From Carex sylvatica (taxonomy: Eukaryota > Streptophyta > Magnoliopsida > Poales > Cyperaceae), in NCBI GenBank assembly GCA_964058845.1, contig CAXKVR010000337.1, positions 1 through 64,000 of the forward strand: a DNA stretch of 64,000 bases, given 5' to 3'. Below, one piece after another: positions 24,593 to 36,259 of this stretch. A program made the translations under genes and the position numbers. The notes under the pieces are model-generated. The model was not told where the DNA came from, searched no databases, and saw only the letters and a list, made by a program, of their open reading frames with translations. Within the stretch, counting starts at the first letter, position 1; each line of letters opens with the position of its first letter.

Positions 24593-24805
24593 CCTATAAG
24601 GGGGAATCAAAACCTGATGTTATTCTAAAGGAATAACAGGAACCTGTTATTCTGATCCCAGCCATTCAAATTTTTTTATGCACAAATCTCAATGTTTTTT
24701 TTTTTTTTTTTTTTCATGCGGGAATCTTAACGAATATCAACGGTTGGGATCGGAATAAAACTGTTATTCCTTTAGAATAACAGCAGATTTTGATTCTATA
24801 AGGGG
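24593..24805. mobile_element. MITE with inverted GAATCAAAACCTG ends
   Basis: Left CCTATAAGGGGGAATCAAAA, then ATGTTATTCTAAAGGAATAA, is mirrored by right TTATTCCTTTAGAATAACAG, then GATTTTGATTCTATAAGGGG. A T-run sits in the loop. TSD is unclear. Confidence 0.7.
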
Positions 24806-24949
24806 TTTTGCTCTAATTTTAATACAAGCGGGGAAGGGGATTATCAATTTATTACAAAAAAAATCTTGATAATTATCACGGGGCGTGGTCTCATAAACAT
24901 TCCCAATGTGACAAAGTGACAATACTGGATTTTCTCTGGCGCTATCCTT

Positions 24950-26653
24950 CAGCCATACATGTATAAAGGTATAGGATCCGAAAGTAAGTTGCCAGAATCG
25001 TAAAGCTGAAAAATAGAAAACATTTTATAAGCAGTGTTGAGGACAACATGATCAGAATATTATAATCAAGAGAAATTTTCATTTGAAATCGTCGCTATTT
25101 ATGCAAAATAATATAGAACTAACTATACAAAGGAACCAAGTAAACTTCTTTACTAAATGCCACCTTATCATATTTACTATGGTCGACCAGGTTTATCTTT
25201 ATTTGAAGTAAAGCCATCAGAAATTTCTTCTTACCAGTACTGGTGGACAACCAGCTTGTGCACAATCCTCAGTTGAGCAACTGACGAAATTAATATGCAA
25301 ATTAATTTGAAGTTTCCGACATAATAGCAGGATAAAGTGGTGTCTCTAGTTGACCGAAAGACTGGAGATAAATTGAGCCAAAAGGTTCCTAGATAGAATA
25401 AAGTGCTGAAACATGAATGATTAAAAAAAAAAGGTGGGTTCCACTTACAGTCAGTATATCCTAGAAGCATCTCCTTGATATGTCGCAAGGCATACAGTAT
25501 CTGATGGAAAACGACCTGTAACATGATGGAAATATTCACAATTTCACATATACATCTTGCCAAAAGTAAACAATGACACCAAATTATTACCAAGAATTGA
25601 CAGAACATATTCCAATCAACAACTGCATTCACTTTTATATTTTCATTTAATTGTTACTATTTTCTGGCTCAAGTGTTGACTACTAAAATAAATTCATCTC
25701 TTATTGTCAGGCAGGTTCAATTCTCGAGAATAGCATCTAAAAGATGCTAGAGTGCACCGGGGCGCTTTAATAAAAAAAAAAAAATTGTCAGGCAGTGACA
25801 GCTACCTTTCTTCTATTACAGTAATTTACAGCAGAATAAAGGCCTTTGTCTACACCATAGTAAATTTACTCATGTAAAGTCTGTATTCGTATATAATTCT
25901 TATTGCTGTGGAAACAAATCTTTCACCAGTGTAAGCCTGCAAAAGCAAGGATACGAGAAGTATATCAATAAGGGCCATAGTTCTTTTCAGTCTTTTCTTT
26001 CTTACTTTTTGCATGTAGGGATTGACATACTTATACCTCACTGTTTGGGCCCGGTACAGGAAAAATATTTTAAGCTATAACTTTCACTAAAAGAAAATTG
26101 AAAAGGTTACCTGCAAGTTACCTCTGTTTAAGCCATCACACCAAGTTAGGGAAATGGCAAGGTTAGGTGAATTCTGGATTTGCAGACGCATGGGCAGGAA
26201 CTTGCAAGTTTGACCTAAAAAATAATTGTTTCACATAACCACGAAATATAAATATATAAATACATATGTCAATTCAAATGAGACTACTCTCATTTTGTTT
26301 TTCTATGATCATTCGAGGGCTTAAATGATACCTTACAAGAATCAAGTGTTTTCAGCAGTTTGGGCATCTTGTTTTAACTTTTACATAAATTAACATCAAG
26401 AGAGGGTAATTTTGTAAGACCAAAAAGGCAGTTTGAGTTTTGAAGTGACAACAGGTAAAACTAAAAAAATGGGAAGAACACCATAAGCAGTAGATGTTTC
26501 AAAGACTGTTTACTACATAGCAAACATATCCCTTTCCCAAGAAGATGAATAAACCAACTCAAAGTAGCTAGAGAAATTTGCTTACCTCTGGACAGATCCC
26601 AGCACCAAACAGCGACAGAAATAATTGCAACCAGCAATGAGAGCCAAAATGGG
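24950..26653 (-). other. probable spliced 3' UTR of the PPR gene
   Basis: Immediately downstream of the PPR stop codon the minus strand shows convincing splice signals: donor CCAGAG|GTAAGC at 26586, acceptor TTTTAG at 26215, donor near 26122 or 26110, acceptor TTTGCAG at 25937, and a further donor/acceptor set near 25590-25510 and 25450. The pieces between them do not make a recognisable protein and lack an ATG after the PPR stop. A multi-intron 3' UTR is the simplest reading; a small unrecognised downstream gene is the alternative. Confidence 0.4.
25715..25783 (+). mobile_element. 5'-truncated SINE with 12-bp TSD
   Basis: The 69-bp insert begins at a box-B-like GGTTCAATTCTCGAG and ends in an A-run. 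It is flanked by exact direct repeats ATTGTCAGGCAG (25703-25714 and 25784-25795). It contains the hairpin GCATCTAAAAGATGC. It lies within the presumed 3' UTR/intron region of the PPR gene. Confidence 0.75.
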
Positions 26654-29600
26654 TCACTCCTCAACCTCGACAACTAACACGCTACATGCCTGATCGGACT
26701 GCCTAACAATCTCTTTAGCAATCATTTCATACGTCTCTGTGCACAGAACACAACCCCTTTCTTCCATAACAGAAAACAACTCACGGCACTTTGATACCTG
26801 TCCCAGCTTCAATAGACCTTCGATCAGTATCTCCCATGCAACCTCGTCATGGTTTATCTCCAGATCAATTAGCTCACAGAAAGCCATCTTAGCCTCCTCA
26901 AATGCACCTTCTTCACAAAATCCAACAATCAGTTGCTTGTAGGAGTGCAGTCGAGGCTGAAACCCTAATTTTCTCATGACCTCCATAAAGCCTAATCCCT
27001 TCTGGTATGATTTTGTCTCAAAACAACAATTGATGAGCAAGGTGTAGATATCTTCATCTGGAGAAATGTCTTCTTCTTTCATGGTATTAAACAAGGTATT
27101 AGCCTCTTCAAGCCTTCCAGCTTTACAAAAACCTTTGATTAGAGAAAAATAAGTTGTGAAATCAGGGGTACATTCGTAATTTACCATCTCATCCAAGAAA
27201 TGGAATGCTGTTTCCAACCCCAATTCGTTCCACATGCCACATGTGTCCTTCCAGGTGGTACCAGCACCATTATATGTACCAGTCTTTCTCCTTAGGTGGT
27301 GCTTGATCAAGACAGAATAAACCCAAAAGTTAGGATCACAAAAGTCCCCATCCATCATATGTTTTAAGGTACTGAATGCACGATCAAACAAATTCATATT
27401 ACCAAAACCATCGATTAATATTCCATATGCTACAGGGTCAGGTTTAACCCCCAGGTTTTCCATCTCCATGAACAGCTTCTCTGCCTCCTCAATCTGACCC
27501 ATATCACAATACGCTTTTATGAAAACTGTAAATGTAACTGTACTGGGTTTGCACCCATGACTAATCATTTGGTCAAACATCTGACTAGCATGGTCAAAGC
27601 TACCTTTCTTGAGCATCTCATCTATGAGTATGGTATATGTGACTGTGTTGGGTTGTATTCGCTTCAGAGACATTTCATCAAACACCTCCAAGGCATCTAT
27701 CAGCCTGCTTTCTTTGCATAGACCATTTATAAGCGTACTGTAAGCGAAGATATCAGGCACATAACCCACCATGTTGTCCACAAGGGATCGGGCAAACTCA
27801 ACCTGGCCTGCTTTACATAACCCGTCCATTAAGGTGTTGTACAAAACATTATTGACCGAAAAACCCTTTTTGACTATACTGCTAAAAAGAGATTGTGCTT
27901 CATTAAGTCTCCCATCCTTGCAAAGAGAATTGATCAAAATTGAGAATAAAAATTCGTCTGGCACAAGACCCTCTTTCTCCATCTTATATAACAACCTTAG
28001 CGCATTATTAACCTGATTACTAATGCACTGACCTTGGATCAAGGCAGTGTACAACATGGTGTTAGGTTCAATTCCTCTAGAAACCATCTTGTTAAACCAA
28101 GTCATTGCTTTTTCCACCTTACCATACATACATAAACCATGAATTATTTCATAGTAAGTGCGAATGTTTGGTGCACACCCTTTTGATTCCATATATTTCA
28201 TGACCTCAAAGGCAGCATCAAATTTGCCAGCTTCACAATAACCACCAATCAGGGTGGTGTAAGTGACTACATTAGGTTCCAATCCATTTGCAAAAGCCTC
28301 AAGCAATAACTTGTTTGCCGCCTCTAGATTTCCATTTTTCATCAAAGAATCAATCAACATTGTGTAGAGTATGATGTCAGGTTTACACCCATTTGACTCC
28401 ATTAACCTTTTAATCCGAAAAGCATCCTCGATCTGCCCCATCTTGCAATATTCACCAATCAAGTTGCTATAGATGATTGCATTCACTAACAAATTTCGCC
28501 TAATTAAGTCATTCAACAAGGCTTCAGCCTCCGTAACCCTAGAATCCTTACAAAGCCTATGTATGAGGATTGCACATGTCCATGCATCACGATTGTACCC
28601 CTTTGATTCCATTAGCTGCAAAGTTCTCAGAGCATCATCCACCTTCCCACACTTACAATACCCATCAATCATGGTGTTGTAAGTAACCACACTAGGTGCA
28701 AAGCCCTTCTCGGATATTTCCTCAAGCAACCTGCATGCGCTTTCCAGATTTCCCTCCTTACATAAATTATCAATCATTATAGTGTAAGTGTGCACACTAG
28801 GCACACACTTGTCATTTTCCATCAAATCCCACAATACTAAAGCCTCACTCAAGTGCCCAGACCCACAAAGGCCATGAATCAGAATTGTATAAGAGAACTT
28901 ATTTCTTTGAAAACCAAACAGAGGCATCATGAGAAAAATCCAACAAGCTTTATTCAAATCACCAATATTGCAATACTCTTGAATCATGGAATTGCATGCG
29001 AAGGTATCAATAGGGGCACTCGATCCTAGTAAATGTTTGAAGCAGTGATGTGCCTTCCTTAAGTTTCCTTCCTTGCAGTAACACTTGAGCATCAGGTTAT
29101 AAACAATGGCATCAGGAAATATTCCGTCTTTGACCATATATTGGCACAAACATTGCATCTCCTGGGTCATGTACAATCGGAAGAGAGATTTGAGTAGAAA
29201 TTTGTAGCAATCAGGAGAAAGCACAAAACCTGTTCGCTTAATTGCCACAATGGCATCCATGACAATACGCATATCTTTCTCATGCTCACATGATTTAACC
29301 ATAGAAACGAGCATCTTTTCAAAATCAACAGGAGTTCTAGACCGAAGAAGGAGTTCTATGAGGGATGCGTGTGAATGCACATCATGCTTGAAGCCGCGAA
29401 GTTGAGAAACCCATTGGAAGAAAAGAAGCGCGGTTTCTGGGTCTACGGAATATGTACGAAATAGCTCCGAGACATGAGAAGGAGTAAGGCATGGAGCGAA
29501 GCGTTTAAGAGAACGGTGCTTGTGCCACTTTCCCCGCTGCTTTGAGAGAAGAGACGAGAGATCGGAGATAGAAAGACTGGCCGGGATGTGCGTCGGCGAT

Positions 29601-29731
29601 TCGGACTCTTGCAATAGGGTTTGGGAGGAGAAGGGACGTCTGAGGAGTAGAAAGATCGGCAAAAGAGAAGGATGACGAAGAGAGGTGGAGGTGTAGGCGG
29701 TGGTGCTAGAAGAAAAGAGGCGGGATCTCAT
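26654..29731 (-). CDS. pentatricopeptide repeat (PPR) protein, P class, probably mitochondrial
   Basis: A single intronless ORF of 1025 aa, starting at an ATG. Residues 1-40 are rich in Arg/Ser and hydrophobics with RRPFSSQ, a typical mitochondrial targeting presequence. From about residue 130 to 1010 there are roughly two dozen 35-residue PPR units, recognisable by phrases such as VVTYNTMIDGYCKCGKVDDA and TYTILIDEMLKKGSFDHA. No E, DYW or SMR domain follows, so it is P class: such proteins bind organelle RNA for processing, stabilisation or translation (family knowledge). It recalls Arabidopsis At5g65560-type proteins; orthology is unproven and the RNA target unknown. A telo-box (TTTAGGGTTT) lies just upstream at 29763. 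Confidence 0.93.
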   Translation of the reverse strand: MRSRLFSSSTTAYTSTSLRHPSLLPIFLLLRRPFSSQTLLQESESPTHIPASLSISDLSSLLSKQRGKWHKHRSLKRFAPCLTPSHVSELFRTYSVDPETALLFFQWVSQLRGFKHDVHSHASLIELLLRSRTPVDFEKMLVSMVKSCEHEKDMRIVMDAIVAIKRTGFVLSPDCYKFLLKSLFRLYMTQEMQCLCQYMVKDGIFPDAIVYNLMLKCYCKEGNLRKAHHCFKHLLGSSAPIDTFACNSMIQEYCNIGDLNKACWIFLMMPLFGFQRNKFSYTILIHGLCGSGHLSEALVLWDLMENDKCVPSVHTYTIMIDNLCKEGNLESACRLLEEISEKGFAPSVVTYNTMIDGYCKCGKVDDALRTLQLMESKGYNRDAWTCAILIHRLCKDSRVTEAEALLNDLIRRNLLVNAIIYSNLIGEYCKMGQIEDAFRIKRLMESNGCKPDIILYTMLIDSLMKNGNLEAANKLLLEAFANGLEPNVVTYTTLIGGYCEAGKFDAAFEVMKYMESKGCAPNIRTYYEIIHGLCMYGKVEKAMTWFNKMVSRGIEPNTMLYTALIQGQCISNQVNNALRLLYKMEKEGLVPDEFLFSILINSLCKDGRLNEAQSLFSSIVKKGFSVNNVLYNTLMDGLCKAGQVEFARSLVDNMVGYVPDIFAYSTLINGLCKESRLIDALEVFDEMSLKRIQPNTVTYTILIDEMLKKGSFDHASQMFDQMISHGCKPSTVTFTVFIKAYCDMGQIEEAEKLFMEMENLGVKPDPVAYGILIDGFGNMNLFDRAFSTLKHMMDGDFCDPNFWVYSVLIKHHLRRKTGTYNGAGTTWKDTCGMWNELGLETAFHFLDEMVNYECTPDFTTYFSLIKGFCKAGRLEEANTLFNTMKEEDISPDEDIYTLLINCCFETKSYQKGLGFMEVMRKLGFQPRLHSYKQLIVGFCEEGAFEEAKMAFCELIDLEINHDEVAWEILIEGLLKLGQVSKCRELFSVMEERGCVLCTETYEMIAKEIVRQSDQACSVLVVEVEE

Positions 29732-29762
29732 GGCCGAGAGATCGGGAGATAGTGAGTTGAGG

Positions 29763-29772
29763 TTTAGGGTTT
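29763..29772. promoter_or_regulatory. telo-box upstream of PPR gene
   Basis: TTTAGGGTTT lies about 30 bp upstream of the ATG. This interstitial telomere motif is common in leaders and promoters of plant housekeeping and translation-related genes. Confidence 0.5.
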
Positions 29773-29881
29773 AAGGGTTCTGACAAGGTAAAGGCGGGTC
29801 AAGAGGAGGAACACGAAAACGAAGAGGGGCGGCCAGGCGCCAAGCTGCCAAGTGCTCTCACGCCTCGTAGGCTCTCTTGAC

Positions 29882-30451
29882 TAGAGGTTTGCTCTCGGAC
29901 CGGGTTCGGGCGGACCGGGCATACCCGGGGTCGGGTACGGGTTTGGGTCGGGTACGGGTAAGTCGGGTATACGGGTATCTCGGGTCGGGTATACTCGGAT
30001 ATATTTTTCAAAATTCGTACCCGACCCGAGTTATACCCGTGCCCGTGGTACCCGGCACGGGTAGGGCGGTCCGGGTCGGGTACCCGTTTTTTTTTTTTTT
30101 TTTTTCTGTTTTTTTAGGCGGCAAATTCGAAATTTCAAAAAAAATTGATTTTTTTTGAATTTTTTTTGAATTTTTCTGAATTTTTCTGAATTTTTTTGAA
30201 TTTTTTTGAATTTTTTAACGAGTTCGGGGTCGGGTTCGGGGTCGGGTCCGGGTCGGGTCCAGGTCGGGTCGGGTCGGGCGTAAATCGGACCGGATTTGCT
30301 CGGGTTTTGAACCAAATAACCGTACCCTACCCGTTTTTTACCCGTACCCGTTTACCCGACCCATACTCGGGCTCAGGCACGAGTAACCCGGGTACCGGGC
30401 ACGGGTGGGTACGGGTCGGGTCCGCCCCCATCAGGTATTTGCAATCCTCTA
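29882..30451. mobile_element. hAT-like non-autonomous element rich in GGGTCGGGTACCCG
   Basis: Ends TAGAGGTTTGC and (complement of right) TAGAGGATTGC are hAT-like. The subterminal regions are dense in GGGTCGGGTACGGGT on one strand and its complement on the other, with a T-rich centre and a TTTTTTTGAATTTTT tandem. No clean 8-bp TSD was found. Short open frames here are compositional artefacts. Confidence 0.5.
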
Positions 30452-30754
30452 GGCTCATGCTGGCAACTAGTGTAAAGGATGGAAATATTCAAGCTAAGGA
30501 TTTTTATTACAAGAGAAAATATATCATTCAAAAATCTGTAAATTATATAATTCCTTTAAATTTTATAATATCATATTTACCTTTTTTTTATTCAAAAATT
30601 TACAAACTTTTTCGATTTATTATATTTTCTATTGAAACTCATTTAAATATATAAATTTCTCATTATACTTATTACTACAAGAATCAGAATTTTCGTAAGA
30701 GAAAAAAATAAGGAATAGAGTTTAAATAGCTAATTGTGTTCAAACACATTAGTT

Positions 30755-32337
30755 AATATGCGGTCATTTTTATTAATACTCTAAAAAAAGATTTTTATAA
30801 AATTGCCTCCGATTTTTTTTTCTTTCTAAAACTGCTCCAACCGCCCGACAGACCGCCCGTGGCAGAGGTGGTCCACTAGGGACCAGACAGCCTCTCTGCT
30901 AGGCGGTCCTCTATTTTTTATATTTTTTATTAGAGATCTTAATATTTTTTATTTAAATAATTTTGTGAAATTTTTTTTTCTTGTTTAGAGTGTATGCCAA
31001 AAAATAAGACATTTGATATATTTATGAAGTGATGTCGTAACTCTTTATAACTTTGATTGATTGGATTTGTCAGTTGGATATCACAAGTCTAAAAATAACA
31101 CTAATTAAGAACTTGATATTAATTCTTAATAATTTATTTTATTCAAATATACACCAGAAAATATAGTTAGATTGCCAATGATATACATATACATATATAC
31201 ATATACATAACATATATATACATATATATACACATGTATTGTATTATATATACATATACATATATTATACATATGTATAATATATACATAGTCCATGCGG
31301 CCGCATTTATTCTCTGCTGGCAAATCAGCAAGTCTGGACTGATACAAAGATCAAACTGCAAAAGTGATTATACAAGAATGTAGAGCATTCAAAAATATAC
31401 ATAATTAACACAAATTTCAATTTATTTGGATTTTTCTACTGTTAGTTATGAATTTTAAAAGTTCAGCTTTCGCAGAAACTTTAAACATCGATAACTTTGA
31501 TTAGGAAAGTCAGATTTGCGCGTATGACCACTTTTCGAAAAGGGGGGGACGAGACGGATCTGAATATCATCCCAAGGGTCACCCTGGAATATTCAAAGAA
31601 TCAGAATTTTAAAAAAATATCGTTTAGTGCCTCAAAAATTCAGTTTAAGTTTTTGTTCGACGGTAGGCATTAAAATACAGTGATTTTCAAACCATCTTAA
31701 TAAATAGTAAAAAAATTCTAAAAAATATAAAATTTGATCTCCAAGTATATTTTAATATAGATTAAACATCTAACGGTTTGGATCAGCTATTTGGACTTTG
31801 AAACTATAGATATGAGCGCAAATTGAAATATTCAATTTTAATTCGCGAAGTAGAGTAGCCGTACTCTATATATATATATACATATATTATAAAAAAATGA
31901 GTTTATAAAAACCCTATTTATAGTGCAAAAAAATGCGGAGGTACTTTTGTATAATGCGGGAGTGCAAAAAAAAAGATTTTTACAAAAGTACATCCCACAT
32001 TAAGAATCAATGCCAAGTCCTTAATTAGTGTTATATTTACACTTGTGATATCCAACTGACAAATCAAATCAAAGTTATAAAATGTTACGACATCATTCAT
32101 AAATATATCAAATGTCTTATGTTTTGGCATACACCCTAAACAAAAAAAATTATATAATTTAAATTTAAAGTAGATCTCTAAAAAAAAATAAAAAAAATAA
32201 AAAATAGAAGACCGCCCAGTAGGGAGCGGTCTGGTCCCTAGTGGACGGTCGGGGCAGTTTTAAAAAGGAAAAAAAATTGGAGGCAGTTTTGTAAAAATCT
32301 TTTTTTTAGGGTATTAATAAAAATGACCGGTCAATAT
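30755..32337. repeat. 1.6-kb long inverted repeat with GACCGCC modules (foldback element E)
   Basis: The left arm (30756-31140) and right arm (31960-32337) pair: ATGCGGTCATTTTTATTAAT mirrors ATTAATAAAAATGACCGGTC, and GTTGGATATCACAAGT mirrors ACTTGTGATATCCAAC. Each arm holds GC-rich module clusters of the type GGTCC(A)CTAGGGACC and GACCGCC...GGCGGTC. The loop contains a TA/CA microsatellite (31180-31290) and a fragment of the 11100 MITE family (31683-31855). Confidence 0.7.
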
Positions 32338-32849
32338 GAATTCAAAAAATTTATTCTAATTTTAACTCTAAATTTAATCCAAATTACATATTATAATTTC
32401 AAAGAAGACAAAAAAATTTCTAAAAAAACAAAATTAATTCTATTCTATAGATCACCGTAAAATTTCAAAATCTTAAAAAGAGCAACTGCTTTCTTGACTC
32501 CACTTGGATGCGGCCCCTGACAAGAATAAATAACATATATTTGTGTGGGCACCGTGCATCCCGATTGTAAAATACTCAGACCGATGAATAATTTAACGGG
32601 TCATTCTCATACAAAGCGTTGAATAATTTAGCGTCATAATATTTTTCAAAATTTTAGGAAAACAATAGTATATGTGGAATTTATTATTTTTTCTGTTATG
32701 AATAAAAAAATCGGCTAGACATGCCTTTTTAAGTTTTTAAATTGACATGAGAACTAAGGGCAAGAACAAAATTACCACCCTCTTTAGATATACCAGTAAA
32801 AAGATTTTACTTCTTTTACTGGTATACCAAAAGAATTAAAAATTTGAAA

Positions 32850-34362
32850 GGATGTAGTCAGTTGTGGAGGACGGTACAAAACATCAAGGTATTTTTCATG
32901 GGACAGACGGAATGACTCATAGAGGACGCCACAGCGGTACCGGCATTGAATCAACCATGGTTTTCAGGATGGAAAATCCAACGCATCAATACCAACCAAC
33001 AATGCGATGCCACTGTGGCCATGCTCTATGACAGTAATGAGGGTACGTGGGAGGCAAGCTCTGATTGAGGAACTCATGGGAACCCAAGCATTGCAACACA
33101 TACAACAATCCACACGACCACCGAAAGAGCAAGCAACTTTCAAGGATAAACTGATATGGACACCAAGCAAGGGCGGGGTTTACACTTCAAAAGAAGGATA
33201 TGAGATTCTCAGACAGCAGACTGCACAACCACCTGTATATGAGGAGAATACAATGGCCGCATTTAGAAAAGTATGGGCATGGAAGGGGCTGCTGTCATGG
33301 GTCCAAACTTTTCTTTGGAGAGCAATACATGGCGGTTTACCAACAACCACTGTACTGCACTCTAGGATAATAGCAATCAGCCCAACTTGTCAGAGATGTA
33401 ATGATGAAAATGAATTTCTAATGCACCTTTTCTTTTTTTGTGATGTGGCACGTGTGACCTGGTATGCTTCCTCTTTTGCTCTAAGAGTAGACAACATGTC
33501 TCTTGATTTCACTAAGGCACTGCTGGATATCACACAAAATCTAGCAGATGAGCAGGTAGTTGAATTCTGCAACATGTTGTGGAACCTTTGGAAAAGCATA
33601 AATGAAGAACTCTTCGTAGACAAGAAATCAGAACCTCGAGGAATCATAAGGAAGACAAGGACAATGACAATACCAGTGCGAGACCAACCTGGACAGACCC
33701 CACCGGCAGCTATACTGGTACAAATCCCAACAGGAGCAAGAACGGTACTGATAGATGCATCATGGGATCCTACAGGAAGAAGATCAGGTATTGGGGGTCA
33801 TGTTGTTTGATGGGATAGGAAATCTTGATAATGCTGTGTGTTGCAAATTGGACGCATCTGACCCCTTCCATGCCGAGGCCCATGCACTCCTCACTACATT
33901 AAAACTGGTACAAGGAGACGAGCACTTCACAGAGAGGAGAACATTAATCTTCTCGGATTGTAAGCTTTTGGTACAAGTGGTATATGAACATGAGTGGGAC
34001 AACTTACCATCTTGGAGAGCCCAAAGCACTGTACATCAATGCATTATCGAATGGAGAAAGATCAACCACACAACACAACTGCATCATGTGCAGAGGGAGG
34101 CATTGACACAACCTCACAGACTTGCAAATGAAATTAGAAGTGCAACAACTGAGATGAATGCACTACAATTAGTTAATCACTTAGGAATTGAGAGACACCT
34201 CTTGAACGAGTTTTTTAGAGTGTTCTCTTAGACTAAGGAAAGTAGGAATAGAGTAATGTAACTAAGGAAGTAGTTAGGCAGACCAGTTAAAGGGCTGCAC
34301 TGTAATGTAAGAACCTTTTCAATTCAATAAATCATACCTACGGGTTTTTTTCCAAAAAAAAA
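32850..34362 (+). pseudogene. 5'-truncated LINE (L1-type): zf-RVT and RNase H remnant with poly(A)
   Basis: Reading 33007-33810 contains a zf-RVT region (KDKLIWTPSKGGVYTSKEGY, then WKGLLSWVQTFLWRAIHGGL and CQRCNDENEFLMHLFFFCDV). A frame change at about 33800 leads to 33755-34231, a plant-LINE RNase H-like C-terminus (HAEAHALLTTLKL, TLIFSDCKLLVQVV). The 3' UTR ends with AATTCAATAAATC and an A10 run at about 34353. No reverse transcriptase or endonuclease domain remains, so it is a dead 5'-truncated copy. TSD was not found. Confidence 0.75.
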
Positions 34363-34389
34363 AGTAAATATCGCTGGCGACATTTTAAG

Positions 34390-35090
34390 CGAAATTTTTA
34401 AAGTTGAAGAGGCTTCCTCCCTCCGCCCTCTGCCCTCCACCCTCCTCTCTTCCATTCTATTCGGTCCATTTCATCTTACTCAATCCGAGTAGTGCTTTCA
34501 TTAATGGATCTGACCACCGCTCTGTCTCACTACTCTCTCGTCTCGACTCACTGGATTCGGATGGAGGTGCTGTAAATTCATTCCACTTCGTCTGTAGTAT
34601 CATATACATAAATAAGGTGCGTTTATGGTTAATGGCAGTGATGTTGTAGTATTGTGATCTTCTTCCTCTTCTTCTCTCTTCCTTTTTCTCTTTGTCCTTC
34701 TCTGCTTCGATCTTTTGGTGTCCTCGCCGTATTATCAGGCACAAACCTCATCTGAGCATGAAGGCTCTCTTGGATTCCCCTGACTCGTCTTGATTTCAAT
34801 AGTACTATTTTGTGCTAACGACAAAAAAATATGCAGGCTCACAATCTACCAATCTGAGCACGAGTACAGAAAATATTGCATGCTCAATATATATCTACTG
34901 ATCTGAGTGCAGAAACTCTTGGTTCTGTTTTTATTTTCTGTTTTTTCTTGTCTACTTTTGTAGAGAAATTCAGTTGTAATATTTAATGTACTGGTACAAA
35001 TGTTGTATGTACTGATACGAAATTATGTGTAACTGGTTTGTCCTTATTAATGAAAATACTTACTGGTTTTAAACCAAAAAAAAAAAAGTT
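34390..35090 (+). other. polyadenylated retrosequence or short non-coding transcript copy
   Basis: A CT-rich start (CCTCCCTCCGCCCTCTGCCC) is followed by non-coding sequence ending TTGTCCTTATTAATGAAAAT, then a tail ending in a run of about 12 A. The genomic A-run directly after a 3'-UTR-like sequence suggests a reverse-transcribed RNA, possibly co-mobilised by the adjacent LINE. No protein is recognised. Confidence 0.35.
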
Positions 35091-35421
35091 TTGCAATAGG
35101 CAATTATTTTGTGTAGATTTGAATAGCGGGTCAATTTAGAAGTGTAATCAAACTTTCAAAACTACGGGGATCATTCTTTGTACTTAAATCCGCCAATTTA
35201 TAAAAAAGATTATATTTGATATATATTCCCCATAACTTATATAATTAAAAATCTTCATTCAACTTGCAAGTTTCTCATATATTCCCATTATATGATTTAA
35301 TCATTTTAATTAATTTGAGCAAACAACTTACCTCGTTCCTGCATGAAATGCTTGTTTTAGACCGATCCTTCACATGCTATTAGTACTTATTATTTTCATT
35401 CTATTATAATTTGATCAATTT

Positions 35422-36259
35422 TAGGGGTGTAAACGGATACGGATAATCCGCTTCGTATTCGCTCTGTATCCAGATATTATTGTATCCGAATTAGACGGAT
35501 ACGGATAATTGCGGATATGGATATGGATATGGATAATTTTTGCATATGGTGAAAAAATGACGGATACGGATAATCCGCTCCGTATTTACTCCGTATCCAG
35601 ATATTATTGTATCCGAATTAAACAGATACAGATAATTGCGAATATGGATACGGATAATTTTTGCATATGGTGAAAAAATGGCGGATACGAATACGGATAA
35701 TTTCATGAAGATGAATATCCATATCCACATCTGCAATTATCCGGATCCAAAATTACTCCCAACCAGCTTTAACTTTACTACTTCGGATAGAAGTTGTTAT
35801 ATATTATTTCATATTCATTTCATTCTTGATTGTGATATAAATGATAATACGATATGGTTTTCAATTTAATCTTTTTTTTTTTTTTTGCTGGCGATGGTGC
35901 TACAATAATGCAATTTTCTTTCCTTTTTACCTTCATTTCTTTATTCTTCATTATTTTCCATTCAAGACTTTAGTTTGTGAATGTAATATGCTTTTAGTCT
36001 ATGCTAAATTGATTTTAGTCATTGTTTGAAGACAACAAGTCATTTTTTTTGTATCTTAAAGTGCATAATTTAATTATTCGACAATTATTCGTTTCATATT
36101 CGTATTCAAATCCGTTGATTGTCTACTCTGTATCCGTTTAAAGCGGATATGGTTTTAAATTTTGATATCCATTTACTATCTGTATCGACTCATTGAAAAA
36201 TAGATACGGATATGGTATTTAGCATTATCCGCTCCGAATCCGCTCCATTTACACCCCTA
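35422..36259. mobile_element. hAT non-autonomous element, TAGGGGTGTAAAC ends
   Basis: The 838-bp element has ends TAGGGGTGTAAACGGA and TCCATTTACACCCCTA, a classic plant hAT terminal sequence. The subterminal regions are packed with GGATACGGATAATCCGC-type repeats (a unit of about 125 bp duplicated at 35436-35665). Flanks ATCAATTT and ATCAACCA suggest a decayed 8-bp TSD. No transposase. Confidence 0.75.

Noticed and set aside
26739..28682. Plus-strand ORFs antisense to the PPR gene
   Set aside because: Shadow frames of the PPR repeats; no independent start context or similarity.
29799..30654. Overlapping ORFs rich in Gly/Arg/Pro on both strands
   Set aside because: They come from the GGGTCGGGTACCCG repeats of a hAT-like element, not from genes.
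31126..31361. Short ORFs rich in Tyr/Ile on the minus strand
   Set aside because: They are translations of the TA/CA microsatellite in the loop of the 30755-32337 inverted repeat.
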